DNA of 21,552 bases, from the NCBI GenBank assembly GCA_947383685.1, contig CANDEE010000029.1, positions 1-21,552 of the forward strand, given 5' to 3'. Both the position numbers and the translations under genes were made by a program. Each line of letters opens with the position of its first letter. Within the stretch, counting starts at the first letter, position 1. This DNA is from an uncultured Pseudoflavonifractor sp. GTDB lineage: Bacteria; Bacillota; Clostridia; Oscillospirales; Oscillospiraceae. The notes beneath the pieces are model-generated. The model had not been told where the DNA came from, ran no database searches, and was given only the letters and a program-made list of their open reading frames with translations. Below are positions 15,284 through 21,552 of this stretch, one piece after another.

Positions 15284-16210
15284 ATGCAAATTCCTGTCTA
15301 TACCATCCTGGGCTTTCTGGATTCCGGTAAAAGCCAGTTTGTCAACGGCGTTTTGGCGGACGGCCTTGCCGCTGACCACCGGACCCTGCTTCTCCAATGT
15401 GAGGAGGGGGACGTGGAATACGACCCCTCCCTCCTGAAAAATGTCACCGTAGTCTCCGTGGAGGATGAGGAGGACCTAACCCCCATGTTCCTCCGGGAGT
15501 GCGAAAAAAAGTACCGCCCCCGGCAGGTGCTGGTGGAATACAACGGGATGTGGCCTCTGGAAACCCTGCTGGACCATCTGCCCCCAAGCTGGTTCCCCGC
15601 CCAGACCTTCACCTTTGTGGAGGCCGCTACCTTTGATATATACTCCCGGAACATGGGCCAGCTCATGGCGGAAAAGGTAAAGGCCGCCGATGTGCTGGTG
15701 TTCAACCGCTGCACCCCTGAGCTGAAGGACTCCCTCCGGGCCAGGAACCTCCGCATGGCAAACCGCAGGGCGGAAATCTATCTGGAGGATGAGGACGGAA
15801 CGGACGAAAACTACCTCACAGGAAACGAGTGTCCCTTTGATTTAGACCAGGATGTCATCGACATCCCTGATGAGGATTTCGGCGTCTGGTATGTGGACGT
15901 GATGGACCATCCCCAGCGGTACGAGGGCAAGACCATCCACGCCAAGCTGGAGATGATGCGCTCCTCCAAATACCGGGACACCTGCTGCCCCGGCCGGTTT
16001 GCCATGGTCTGCTGCGCCAACGACGTGGCTTTTCTGGGCCTGGTGGCCCAGGGAACAGGCCTGGAGGAATACCGCAATAAGCAATGGCTGGACGCCACCT
16101 TCCGCATCTCCATTCACGAGCATCCCGCCTATGAGGGCCCCGGTCCCTTCATGGACATCCTGGACTCCCGACCCTGTGAGAAGGCGGAACCTGAACTGCT
16201 GACCTACTAA
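15284..16210 (+). CDS. Second CobW-like GTPase with degenerate motifs and a distinct C-terminal domain
   Basis: The protein has 308 residues. Residues 1-160 resemble a G3E GTPase: the P-loop is GFLDSGKS (10-17), a change from the usual GFLGAGKT, and NRCT at 141-144 stands where N-K-x-D is expected. The GCxCC metal motif of the family is missing. The C-terminal region (about 195-300) has CCPGRFAMVCCANDVAFLGLV (234-254). This resembles the C-terminal domain of YcgQ/TIGR03943 proteins, which are linked to zinc-type CobW systems. It lies 12 bases after the first GTPase with AAGGAGA before its ATG, so the two are co-expressed paralogues. It may be a partner or regulatory subunit rather than a second chaperone. 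No membrane partner is nearby. Confidence 0.8.
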   Translation: MQIPVYTILGFLDSGKSQFVNGVLADGLAADHRTLLLQCEEGDVEYDPSLLKNVTVVSVEDEEDLTPMFLRECEKKYRPRQVLVEYNGMWPLETLLDHLPPSWFPAQTFTFVEAATFDIYSRNMGQLMAEKVKAADVLVFNRCTPELKDSLRARNLRMANRRAEIYLEDEDGTDENYLTGNECPFDLDQDVIDIPDEDFGVWYVDVMDHPQRYEGKTIHAKLEMMRSSKYRDTCCPGRFAMVCCANDVAFLGLVAQGTGLEEYRNKQWLDATFRISIHEHPAYEGPGPFMDILDSRPCEKAEPELLTY

Positions 16211-16232
16211 CCCCTACGGAGGAGGACCCCAA

Positions 16233-17279
16233 ATGGAGACTCACGCCCCCCGGTATTACGCCTCTTTCCGCTGTCTGGCAGGGGCGTGCCCCCACACCTG
16301 CTGCGCCGCCGGATGGGAGGTCCCCGTGGACTCTGCCTCCGCCGCCCGCTATGCGGCTCTCCCCGGCCTTCTGGGGAAGCAGGTCCGGGCTTTTCTGGAA
16401 ATGGACCCCGAGGGAGAACCCTGTCTTCCCCTTCGGGGCGGCGTCTGCCCCTTCCTGAACAGGGAGGGGCTTTGCCATATCCACATTGAGCTGGGCGGGG
16501 AGTCCACCCCCCTCATCTGCCGCACCCATCCCCGGTTCTCCTACAACTACGGCTCCCTGCGGGAAAGGGGCCTCTGCGGCTCCTGCCCCGAGGCCGCCCG
16601 CCTCATTTTAGGCGGGGACATGGAGCTGACCACAAGCCTGGAGGACGGCCCGGAGGAGGATACCCCTCCCCTTCTTTCCTCCCTTCTGCAAGCCCGTACG
16701 ACCGCCCTCGGGCTTCTCTCCGCCGAGGAGACCACCCTTCCTCAACGGTTTCAGGCCCTTCTCCTTTTTGCCAACGAGGTCCAGGTCCTGCTGGACGAGG
16801 AACAGGCGGAAGCCATCCCCCCGCTCTGTGAATTTTATAGAGAGGAATTTCCCTTTTTATCCTTAGACCCGGACAGCCTCCCGCCCCGTCAGGAGGTCCT
16901 GGAGAAATGTCTTTCCATTTTGGAGGGCCTTGCCATCCTCCGTCCCCGGTGGAAAACCCTTCTTGCCGCCGGGAAGGCCTGCCTGGACCACCCTACTCCT
17001 CCACCCTCCGGCCTGGGAGAGAGAGCCGCTGCCTACTTCCTCTACCGCCACTGGCTCCGGGGCGTGTGGGACGGGGACGTGCTTACCTGGGCGGAGTTCG
17101 CCGTCCTGGGTACGGTGGTGACCGCTCTGCTGGCTCCCCAGGAAAAGGAGGGTTTTTCCGAAGTTTTCCGCCAATTTTGCCTGGAGCTGGAGCACAGCGA
17201 GGCCAATATGACCGCTATCCAGGACGCTCTTTGGGACGTCCTGTCCCTGCCGGACCTGCTCTCCATCGCCGGGATGTGA
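16233..17279 (+). CDS. FliB-family cysteine-rich protein (flagellin lysine N-methylase-like)
   Basis: The 348 residues carry the N-terminal Cys pattern of FliB/YkgJ proteins: Cys14, Cys19, Cys23-Cys24 with Trp28, then CPFLNREGLC at 72-81, CRTHPRF at 96-102 and GLCGSCPEAARLIL at 113-126. In Salmonella, FliB methylates flagellin lysines and carries an iron-sulfur cluster. The Cys residues here are complete for that type of site. GGAGGAGG lies just before the ATG and the gene is 22 bases after the second GTPase, making it the last gene of the operon. No flagellar gene is in the window, so the substrate may not be flagellin. Being joined to two metallochaperone-type GTPases suggests that it depends on a metal or cluster. 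Confidence 0.85.
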   Translation: METHAPRYYASFRCLAGACPHTCCAAGWEVPVDSASAARYAALPGLLGKQVRAFLEMDPEGEPCLPLRGGVCPFLNREGLCHIHIELGGESTPLICRTHPRFSYNYGSLRERGLCGSCPEAARLILGGDMELTTSLEDGPEEDTPPLLSSLLQARTTALGLLSAEETTLPQRFQALLLFANEVQVLLDEEQAEAIPPLCEFYREEFPFLSLDPDSLPPRQEVLEKCLSILEGLAILRPRWKTLLAAGKACLDHPTPPPSGLGERAAAYFLYRHWLRGVWDGDVLTWAEFAVLGTVVTALLAPQEKEGFSEVFRQFCLELEHSEANMTAIQDALWDVLSLPDLLSIAGM

Positions 17280-17294
17280 CCGCGTAAAGCAGGA

Positions 17295-17327
17295 AAACGC
17301 CGCTTGAGATGTTCTCAAGCGGCGTTT
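17295..17327. repeat. Hairpin copy 1 of the AAACGCCGCTTGAGA repeat
   Basis: A perfect 15-base inverted repeat, AAACGCCGCTTGAGA and its complement, with a three-base TGT loop. It lies 15 bases after the fliB-like stop. The T-run after it is only three bases, so it is a poor terminator by itself on the plus strand; read from the minus strand the run is TTTTCC. The same stem recurs at 17490. Confidence 0.9.
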
Positions 17328-17359
17328 GAGACTGTCAAAAATATCTTTTTGACAGTCTC
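17328..17359. repeat. Perfect 14-base palindrome next to hairpin copy 1
   Basis: The left arm GAGACTGTCAAAAA (17328-17341) and the right arm TTTTTGACAGTCTC (17346-17359) pair fully around TATC. The left arm begins at the base following copy 1. A T-run inside the stem means that transcripts in either direction could stop here. Confidence 0.85.
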
Positions 17360-17366
17360 AGTCGCA

Positions 17367-17393
17367 TTTTGAACCTGCTTCACAGGTTCAAAA
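17367..17393. repeat. Palindrome TTTTGAACCTG / CAGGTTCAAAA
   Basis: An 11-base perfect inverted repeat with a five-base loop (CTTCA). It lies 7 bases after the previous palindrome. Confidence 0.8.
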
Positions 17394-17408
17394 GCTCCAT
17401 TGAAATAG

Positions 17409-17439
17409 GTGAAAGAGGACCCTGATGGTCCCCTTTCAC
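17409..17439. repeat. Palindrome GTGAAAG-A-GGACC / GGTCC-C-CTTTCAC
   Basis: Arms of 13 bases with a single A-C mismatch and a five-base loop (CTGAT). The right side is followed by a mixed T-rich stretch (ACTTTTCC). Confidence 0.75.
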
Positions 17440-17452
17440 ACTTTTCCTCCTT

Positions 17453-17479
17453 CCGAAACCTTTCCCTGTTTCGGTTTTT
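17453..17479 (+). terminator. Intrinsic terminator (CCGAAAC hairpin)
   Basis: CCGAAAC (17453-17459) pairs with GTTTCGG (17468-17474) and is followed at once by TTTTT. This is a plausible plus-strand terminator for the cobW-cobW2-fliB operon. Confidence 0.6.
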
Positions 17480-17489
17480 CCACAACCTG

Positions 17490-17524
17490 AAACGCCGCTT
17501 GAGATATTCTCAAGCGGCGTTTTT
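17490..17524 (+). terminator. Hairpin copy 2 of the AAACGCCGCTTGAGA repeat, with T-tail
   Basis: The same 15-base perfect stem as at 17295, differing only in the loop (TAT instead of TGT), and here followed by five T on the plus strand. It is a strong intrinsic terminator in form. Copy 1 and copy 2 start 195 bases apart and enclose the other four palindromes. Confidence 0.85.
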
Positions 17525-17620
17525 CCATGTGAGAGAGGAAAGGGCAGTGGGCCTGCCCCATGGAAGGGCCGCCGTGTCCGGCAGCCCAGTCCTGTAAACA
17601 GATTGGGCAAAGGGCTGCTT

Positions 17621-19057
17621 TTACAGCTCCCCACCGTTGGTCTCAATGACCCGCTTATACCAGTAGAAGCTGTCCTTCCTCCGGCGTTCCAGGGTCCCCT
17701 TGCCGTCGTTGTCCTTATCCACATAGATGAAGCCGTACCGCTTCTTCATCTCCCCGCTGGAGGCGGAAACGATGTCGATGGGCCCCCACATGGTGTAGCC
17801 CAGCAGAGGGATCCCGTCCTCGCTCACCGCCTGGCCCATGGCCTTGATGTGGGCCCGGAGGTAGTCGATGCGGTAGGGGTCGTGGATGGAGCCGTCCTCC
17901 TCCACCCTGTCCACCGCTCCCAGTCCGTTTTCCACGATGAACAGGGGCTTCCGGTAGCGATCATAGAGGCTGTTCATGGTCACCCGCAGGCCCGTGGGGT
18001 CGATCTGCCAGCCCCATTCGCTGGCCTTTAGATAGGGGTTCAGCAGGGACTTGATGGCGGCGTTGCCCGGCTTCCTGTACTTTTCCACTGTCTCGGGGTC
18101 GGCGGAGGTGCTGCGGCTGGAATAGTAGCTGAAGCTGATGAAGTCCACGGTTCCCTCCTTCATCACCTGAATATCCTCCTCCGTGCAGTCCAGCCGGATG
18201 CCCGCCTTTTCCATCCGCTTCCAGGCCCAGACGGGATATTCGCCCCGGGCCTGGGCGTCAATGAAGAAATAGTTGTCCCGGTCTGCCTCCAGGGCGGCCC
18301 ACACGTCCTCGGGGTTGCAGGTGAAGGGGTAATAGTTCCCCGCCGCCAGCATACAGCCCACCATACAGCCGGGCATGATCTCATGGGCCAACTTCACCGC
18401 TTTGGCGCTGGCAACGATTTCGTAGTGGGCGGCCCGGTACTTCACTTCCTCCGGCTCCTCCCCTTCCTCAAAGAGGATACCCGCCCCCATAAAGGGCATA
18501 TGGAGGAGCATATTGATCTCGTTGAAGGTGAGCCAATACTTCACCTTCCCCTTGTACCGCTCAAAAAGGGCGGCGCAATACTTTAAATAAGCGCCGATCA
18601 TCCGCCGGTCCTTCCAGCCCCCGTACTTTTTGATGAGGGCGATGGGGGTATCAAAATGGCAGATGGTCACCAGCGGCTCAATGCCGTATTTCAGGCACTC
18701 GGCAATGAGCCCATCGTAAAAGCGCAGACCCTCCTGGCTTGGGGTGTCGTCGTCCCCGTTGGGCAGAATACGGGTCCAGGCCATGGAAAAGCGGTAGACC
18801 TTGAACCCCATCTCGGCAAAGAGGGCAATATCCTCCTTGTACCGGTGGTACATATCAATGGCCTCGTGGGCAGGGTAGCTGTGGGCACTGTCGCACTCCA
18901 GCATCTTCATCTGTCCCCGGGCCACCTTCATCCGGTCGGGGCCAAAGGGGATCACGTCCACGCCGCTCAGTCCCCGGCCTCCCTCCCGGTAGGCCCCTTC
19001 GCACTGGTTGGCGGCAGTAGCCCCGCCCCAGAGGAAATCCTTGGGAAAAACGCTCAT
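17621..19057 (-). CDS. bglA: 6-phospho-beta-glucosidase, GH1
   Basis: It hydrolyses phosphorylated beta-glucosides brought in by the PTS, releasing glucose-6-phosphate and the aglycone or sugar in the cytoplasm. Its 478 residues are full length for GH1. The N-terminal FLWGGATAANQCEGAY is at 8-23, the acid/base Glu180 in TFNEIN and the nucleophile Glu376 in IVENGLG. The phosphate-binding trio of this subgroup appears as Ser433, Lys439 and Tyr441 (SASSGEMKKRYG). I place the start at the ATG at 19057, with GGAGGG six bases before; a frame reaching to 19129 has no ribosome site and would run into the upstream gene. It follows its paralogue by 19 bases. Confidence 0.95.
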   Translation of the reverse strand: MSVFPKDFLWGGATAANQCEGAYREGGRGLSGVDVIPFGPDRMKVARGQMKMLECDSAHSYPAHEAIDMYHRYKEDIALFAEMGFKVYRFSMAWTRILPNGDDDTPSQEGLRFYDGLIAECLKYGIEPLVTICHFDTPIALIKKYGGWKDRRMIGAYLKYCAALFERYKGKVKYWLTFNEINMLLHMPFMGAGILFEEGEEPEEVKYRAAHYEIVASAKAVKLAHEIMPGCMVGCMLAAGNYYPFTCNPEDVWAALEADRDNYFFIDAQARGEYPVWAWKRMEKAGIRLDCTEEDIQVMKEGTVDFISFSYYSSRSTSADPETVEKYRKPGNAAIKSLLNPYLKASEWGWQIDPTGLRVTMNSLYDRYRKPLFIVENGLGAVDRVEEDGSIHDPYRIDYLRAHIKAMGQAVSEDGIPLLGYTMWGPIDIVSASSGEMKKRYGFIYVDKDNDGKGTLERRRKDSFYWYKRVIETNGGEL

Positions 19058-19076
19058 ACCTGTCCCTCCTCGGCTA

Positions 19077-20486
19077 TCACTGCTCCAGGCACTCTCCGTT
19101 GGTCTCGATGACCTTTTTGTACCAGTCAAAGCTCTTTTTCCGGTAACGCTCCATGGTGCCCGTGCCGTCGCTGTTGAGGTCCACGTAGATCATGCCGTAG
19201 CGCTTCTTGATCTCCGCCGTAGAGCAGGAAATGAGGTCGATACAGCCCCAGGCGGTGTAGCCCATGACCTCCACGCCGTCCTCAATGGCCTTTTCCACCT
19301 GCACCAAATGGTCGTTCATATACTTGATGCGGTAGTCGTCCTCCACCGTCATGCCGCCCTTGCCGTCGGGAACCAGCGTGTCGTTGGCCCCCAGCCCGTT
19401 TTCCGCAATAAACAGGGGCTTCTGATAGCGGGCGTACAGGCGGTTCAGAGTGTAACGCAGGCCCTGGGGGTCGATCTGCCAGCCCCACTCGGTGACCTTG
19501 GAATAGGGGTTGCGCTTCAGTCCGGGGGTCATATTGCTGCCCGTGGGCTCCCCCTTGGTGGGGTCCGCCGAGGCGCAGTTGCTGGAATAATAGCTGAAGG
19601 AGACAAAGTCCACCGTGTGCTTCAGCGCCTCCAGATCCTCCCCGGTAATATCCAGCCGGATGTTTTCCGCCTCAAAGAGCCGCTTGGTAAAATAGGGGTA
19701 CTCACCCCGGGCCTGAATATCGGAAAACAGGTAGTAGTCATCGTTGAGCTCCATGACCTTGATAAGGTCGTCGGGATTGCTGGTAAGGGGATAAATGGTA
19801 ACCGCCAGAACCATACAGCCCACCTGGTAACGGGGATCAATGTCATGGGCCAGCTTTACCGCCTTGGCGCTGGCCACCAGCTCATAGTGGATGGCTTGGT
19901 AGAGGTCCTGCTTGGAAAGCTGCTCCCTGGGGGTCAGGATGGCCCCGCTCATAAAGGGCTGGTGGAGGATGGAGTTGATTTCGTTAAAGGTGATCCAATA
20001 CTTCACCTTTCCCTGATAGCGGGTAAACAGCACCTGGCAGTATTTGAGATACAGGTCGATCATCTTCCGGCTGCGCCAGCCGTCGTATTTTTTTGCCAGG
20101 GCCAGGGGCGTTTCATAGTGGGAGATGGTCACCAGCGGCTCGATGCCGTATTTCAGGCACTCGTCGATGACCCTGTCGTAAAAGGCCAGCCCCGCCTCGT
20201 TGGGGACGCTCTCCTCCCCTGTGGGGAAGATACGGCTCCAGGCGATGGAGAAGCGGTAGACCTTGAACCCCATTTCCGCAAAGAGGGCGATGTCCTCCTT
20301 ATAGCGGTGGTAGTAGTCGATGCCCTTCAGCTTCAGGTTGTCCGGGGTAGGGCCGTCAGTGATGACCTTGAAGCCCTTTGGCAGCACGTCCTGAATGCTG
20401 AGACCCTTGCCGTCTTCGTCATAGGCCCCCTCGCACTGGTTGGCGGCAGTGGCGCCGCCCCAGAGAAAATCCTTGGGAAAACTCAT
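19077..20486 (-). CDS. bglA: 6-phospho-beta-glucosidase, GH1 (second paralogue)
   Basis: The protein has 469 residues with the same layout as the downstream paralogue: FLWGGATAANQCEGAY near the N-terminus, acid/base Glu169 in TFNEIN, nucleophile Glu362 in IAENGLG, and Ser422/Lys428/Tyr430 for the 6-phosphate. The two copies differ over much of their length, mainly near residues 30-55 and 305-330, so they probably prefer different glycosides. The ATG at 20492 overlaps the PTS stop (TGATG). I prefer the ATG two codons later at 20486 because GAAGGG is then nine bases away and the protein begins MSFPKDF like its sister. The choice alters only two residues. Confidence 0.95.
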   Translation of the reverse strand: MSFPKDFLWGGATAANQCEGAYDEDGKGLSIQDVLPKGFKVITDGPTPDNLKLKGIDYYHRYKEDIALFAEMGFKVYRFSIAWSRIFPTGEESVPNEAGLAFYDRVIDECLKYGIEPLVTISHYETPLALAKKYDGWRSRKMIDLYLKYCQVLFTRYQGKVKYWITFNEINSILHQPFMSGAILTPREQLSKQDLYQAIHYELVASAKAVKLAHDIDPRYQVGCMVLAVTIYPLTSNPDDLIKVMELNDDYYLFSDIQARGEYPYFTKRLFEAENIRLDITGEDLEALKHTVDFVSFSYYSSNCASADPTKGEPTGSNMTPGLKRNPYSKVTEWGWQIDPQGLRYTLNRLYARYQKPLFIAENGLGANDTLVPDGKGGMTVEDDYRIKYMNDHLVQVEKAIEDGVEVMGYTAWGCIDLISCSTAEIKKRYGMIYVDLNSDGTGTMERYRKKSFDWYKKVIETNGECLEQ

Positions 20487-20491
20487 ACTCA

Positions 20492-21552
20492 TCAGCCCTT
20501 CTTTTCGTCCTTATACAGGACGAAGGATACTGCAAAGCTCACCACAAAAGCAATAGCGGCGCCGACGCAGGCAAAGTAGAAGTTGGACATGGGAGCATCC
20601 AGGCCGATATAGCTGGGCAGGGTCAGCAGTCCGGGGGAGCCGCCGGAGTAGTTCTTGGTGCCCATCAGGCCCATGAAGAAGCCGCCCACGCCGCCGCCCG
20701 CCATGGCGGCAATCATGTTGGTCTTGATCTTCATGGTCACGCCGTAGAGGACAGGCTCGGTGATGCCGCACACAGCGGTAATGCCGGTGGCGGAGGTGAG
20801 CTGCTTGCGCTCAGAATCCTTGGTCTTGAGGGACACGGCCAGAGCTGCGGCGCCCTGGGCCACGTTGGAGGCAAGCTGGCCGGGATAGATAATGGTATCA
20901 AAGCCCAGGGTCATACGGTTGTTGATGCCAATGGGGGTCAGGGCGTGGTGGGTGCCCGTCATGACCAGGAAGGGCAGGAACAGGCCCAAGAGGGTGGGCA
21001 CCAGCCAGGGAGCCAGTTCGCCCAGCTTGTTCACCACAGAGGCAATGATGTTGGAGACCACATAGCCAATGGGGCCCAGCAGGCACAGGGTAGCGATACC
21101 CACGATGAACATGGTGATGAGGGGAGCGGTAAAGAACTTGATGGCCTTGGGAGAAATCTTGTTGGCCCAGGGCTCCACCCAGGACATCAGCAGCACACCC
21201 AGCAAGATGGGAATGACCGAGGAGGAATAGGTGGCGTTATAGATGGGCAGGCCGAAAATACGGATGGCCTCTCCCGTCTCCTTGGCGGCGGAAACCATGT
21301 TGATAAAGTTGGGATGGATCAGGATACCGCCCAGCATCATGGCCAGGAAGGGATTGCAGCCCAGCTTCTTGGCGGCGGAGCTGGCCAGCAGGATGGGCAG
21401 GAAATAGAACGTGGCATCGCCCATGAAGTTGATGACCTGATAGGTGCTGGAGCTGTTGTCCACCAGCTTGAAGGCCACCAGTACCGCCAGCACCGCCTTA
21501 ATCATACCGGCGGCGGTCAGGGCAGGCAGGATGGGGGTAAAGATACCTGTAA
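20492..21552 (-). CDS. bglP: PTS beta-glucoside transporter EIIC domain (5' end outside window)
   Basis: This is the membrane channel part of a beta-glucoside-type PTS permease, which imports the sugar and phosphorylates it. The frame stays open to the window end, reading GIFTPILPALTAAGMIKAV, the usual start of the EIIC domain, so the ATG at 21505 is internal. The signatures GTHHALTPIGINN, IIYPGQLASNVAQGAAALAV and GITEPVLYGV are present among many hydrophobic helices. It ends at YKDEKKG with no EIIA domain attached, unlike BglF of E. coli, so EIIA must come from another protein. An EIIB domain is probably in the missing N-terminal part. The stop overlaps the start of the first glucosidase. 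Confidence 0.95.
   Translation of the reverse strand, partial: TGIFTPILPALTAAGMIKAVLAVLVAFKLVDNSSSTYQVINFMGDATFYFLPILLASSAAKKLGCNPFLAMMLGGILIHPNFINMVSAAKETGEAIRIFGLPIYNATYSSSVIPILLGVLLMSWVEPWANKISPKAIKFFTAPLITMFIVGIATLCLLGPIGYVVSNIIASVVNKLGELAPWLVPTLLGLFLPFLVMTGTHHALTPIGINNRMTLGFDTIIYPGQLASNVAQGAAALAVSLKTKDSERKQLTSATGITAVCGITEPVLYGVTMKIKTNMIAAMAGGGVGGFFMGLMGTKNYSGGSPGLLTLPSYIGLDAPMSNFYFACVGAAIAFVVSFAVSFVLYKDEKKG

Larger units (their letters stand above)
17280..17620. other. Convergent-gene spacer packed with palindromes
   Basis: This 341-base spacer between fliB-like (+) and the phospho-glucosidase (-) has no convincing gene. It holds six hairpins, two of which are copies of the same perfect stem. 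Each is listed separately. The last 100 bases hold a GCAGCCC/GGGCTGC inverted repeat (17581-17587 with 17612-17618) near the glucosidase stop. Confidence 0.75.

Noticed and set aside
14336..15397. A 353-codon open frame on the minus strand rich in Val, Met and Leu, looking like a membrane protein
   Set aside because: It is the complement of the CAC/CAT His-tract and the rest of the cobW-like gene. His codons read backwards give Val and Met. The plus-strand protein has clear family motifs and a ribosome site.
19008..20579. A 523-codon plus-strand frame across both glucosidase genes
   Set aside because: It is antisense to two genes with complete GH1 active sites. GC-rich codon use keeps such shadow frames open.

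Overview
This window looks like chromosomal DNA from a gut-type Gram-positive anaerobe of the Oscillospirales/Clostridia. That is inferred from strong AGGAGG-type ribosome sites, a beta-glucoside PTS with GH1 phospho-glucosidases, a His-rich CobW GTPase and an unlinked FliB-like protein. Base composition is patchy: the right half is GC-rich, while parts of the polysaccharide cluster are clearly AT-rich. I cannot name the species.

Layout. (1) 1-~390: the outer end of an integrative element, namely the C-terminal part of a tyrosine recombinase (+) and its terminator. (2) ~390-13771: a minus-strand surface-polysaccharide operon. In transcription order it is ABC exporter permease with an extra outside domain (wzm-like), ATPase (wzt-like), two GT2 glycosyltransferases, a DUF4422-GT8 fusion, a third GT2, glucose-1-phosphate cytidylyltransferase (rfbF), CDP-glucose 4,6-dehydratase (rfbG), an SDR reductase/epimerase, a UDP-galactopyranose-mutase-type enzyme (glf) and a tandem double acyltransferase. 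(3) 13772-14161: a divergent spacer holding the 3' remnant of a lost first operon gene, a likely promoter and an AT-rich orphan ORF. (4) 14162-17279 (+): a three-gene operon of a His-rich CobW/G3E GTPase, a second degenerate G3E GTPase with a different C-terminal domain, and a Cys-rich FliB-family protein. (5) 17280-17620: a spacer packed with six palindromes, including two copies of one perfect hairpin. (6) 17621-21552 (-): a beta-glucoside operon of PTS EIIC (cut by the window end) and two tandem 6-phospho-beta-glucosidases.

How the genes work together. The polysaccharide operon appears to make a CDP-linked 6-deoxyhexose (rfbF, rfbG, SDR). It may also make a furanose sugar (glf), assemble a repeat with four glycosyltransferase polypeptides, decorate it with acyl groups and export it by an ABC transporter. 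Both ends of this operon look damaged: its last gene is cut by the integrative element and its first gene survives only as a 42-codon tail. The CobW-CobW2-FliB operon looks like a metal-handling module. The PTS operon imports and phosphorylates beta-glucosides, which the GH1 enzymes then hydrolyse.

Most worth a second look: the CobW/CobW2/FliB operon, the Wzm with a fused outside domain paired with a short Wzt, the CDP-sugar cassette without RfbH next to a mutase, the insertion-truncated double acyltransferase, the gene remnant coupled to wzm, and the palindrome array.
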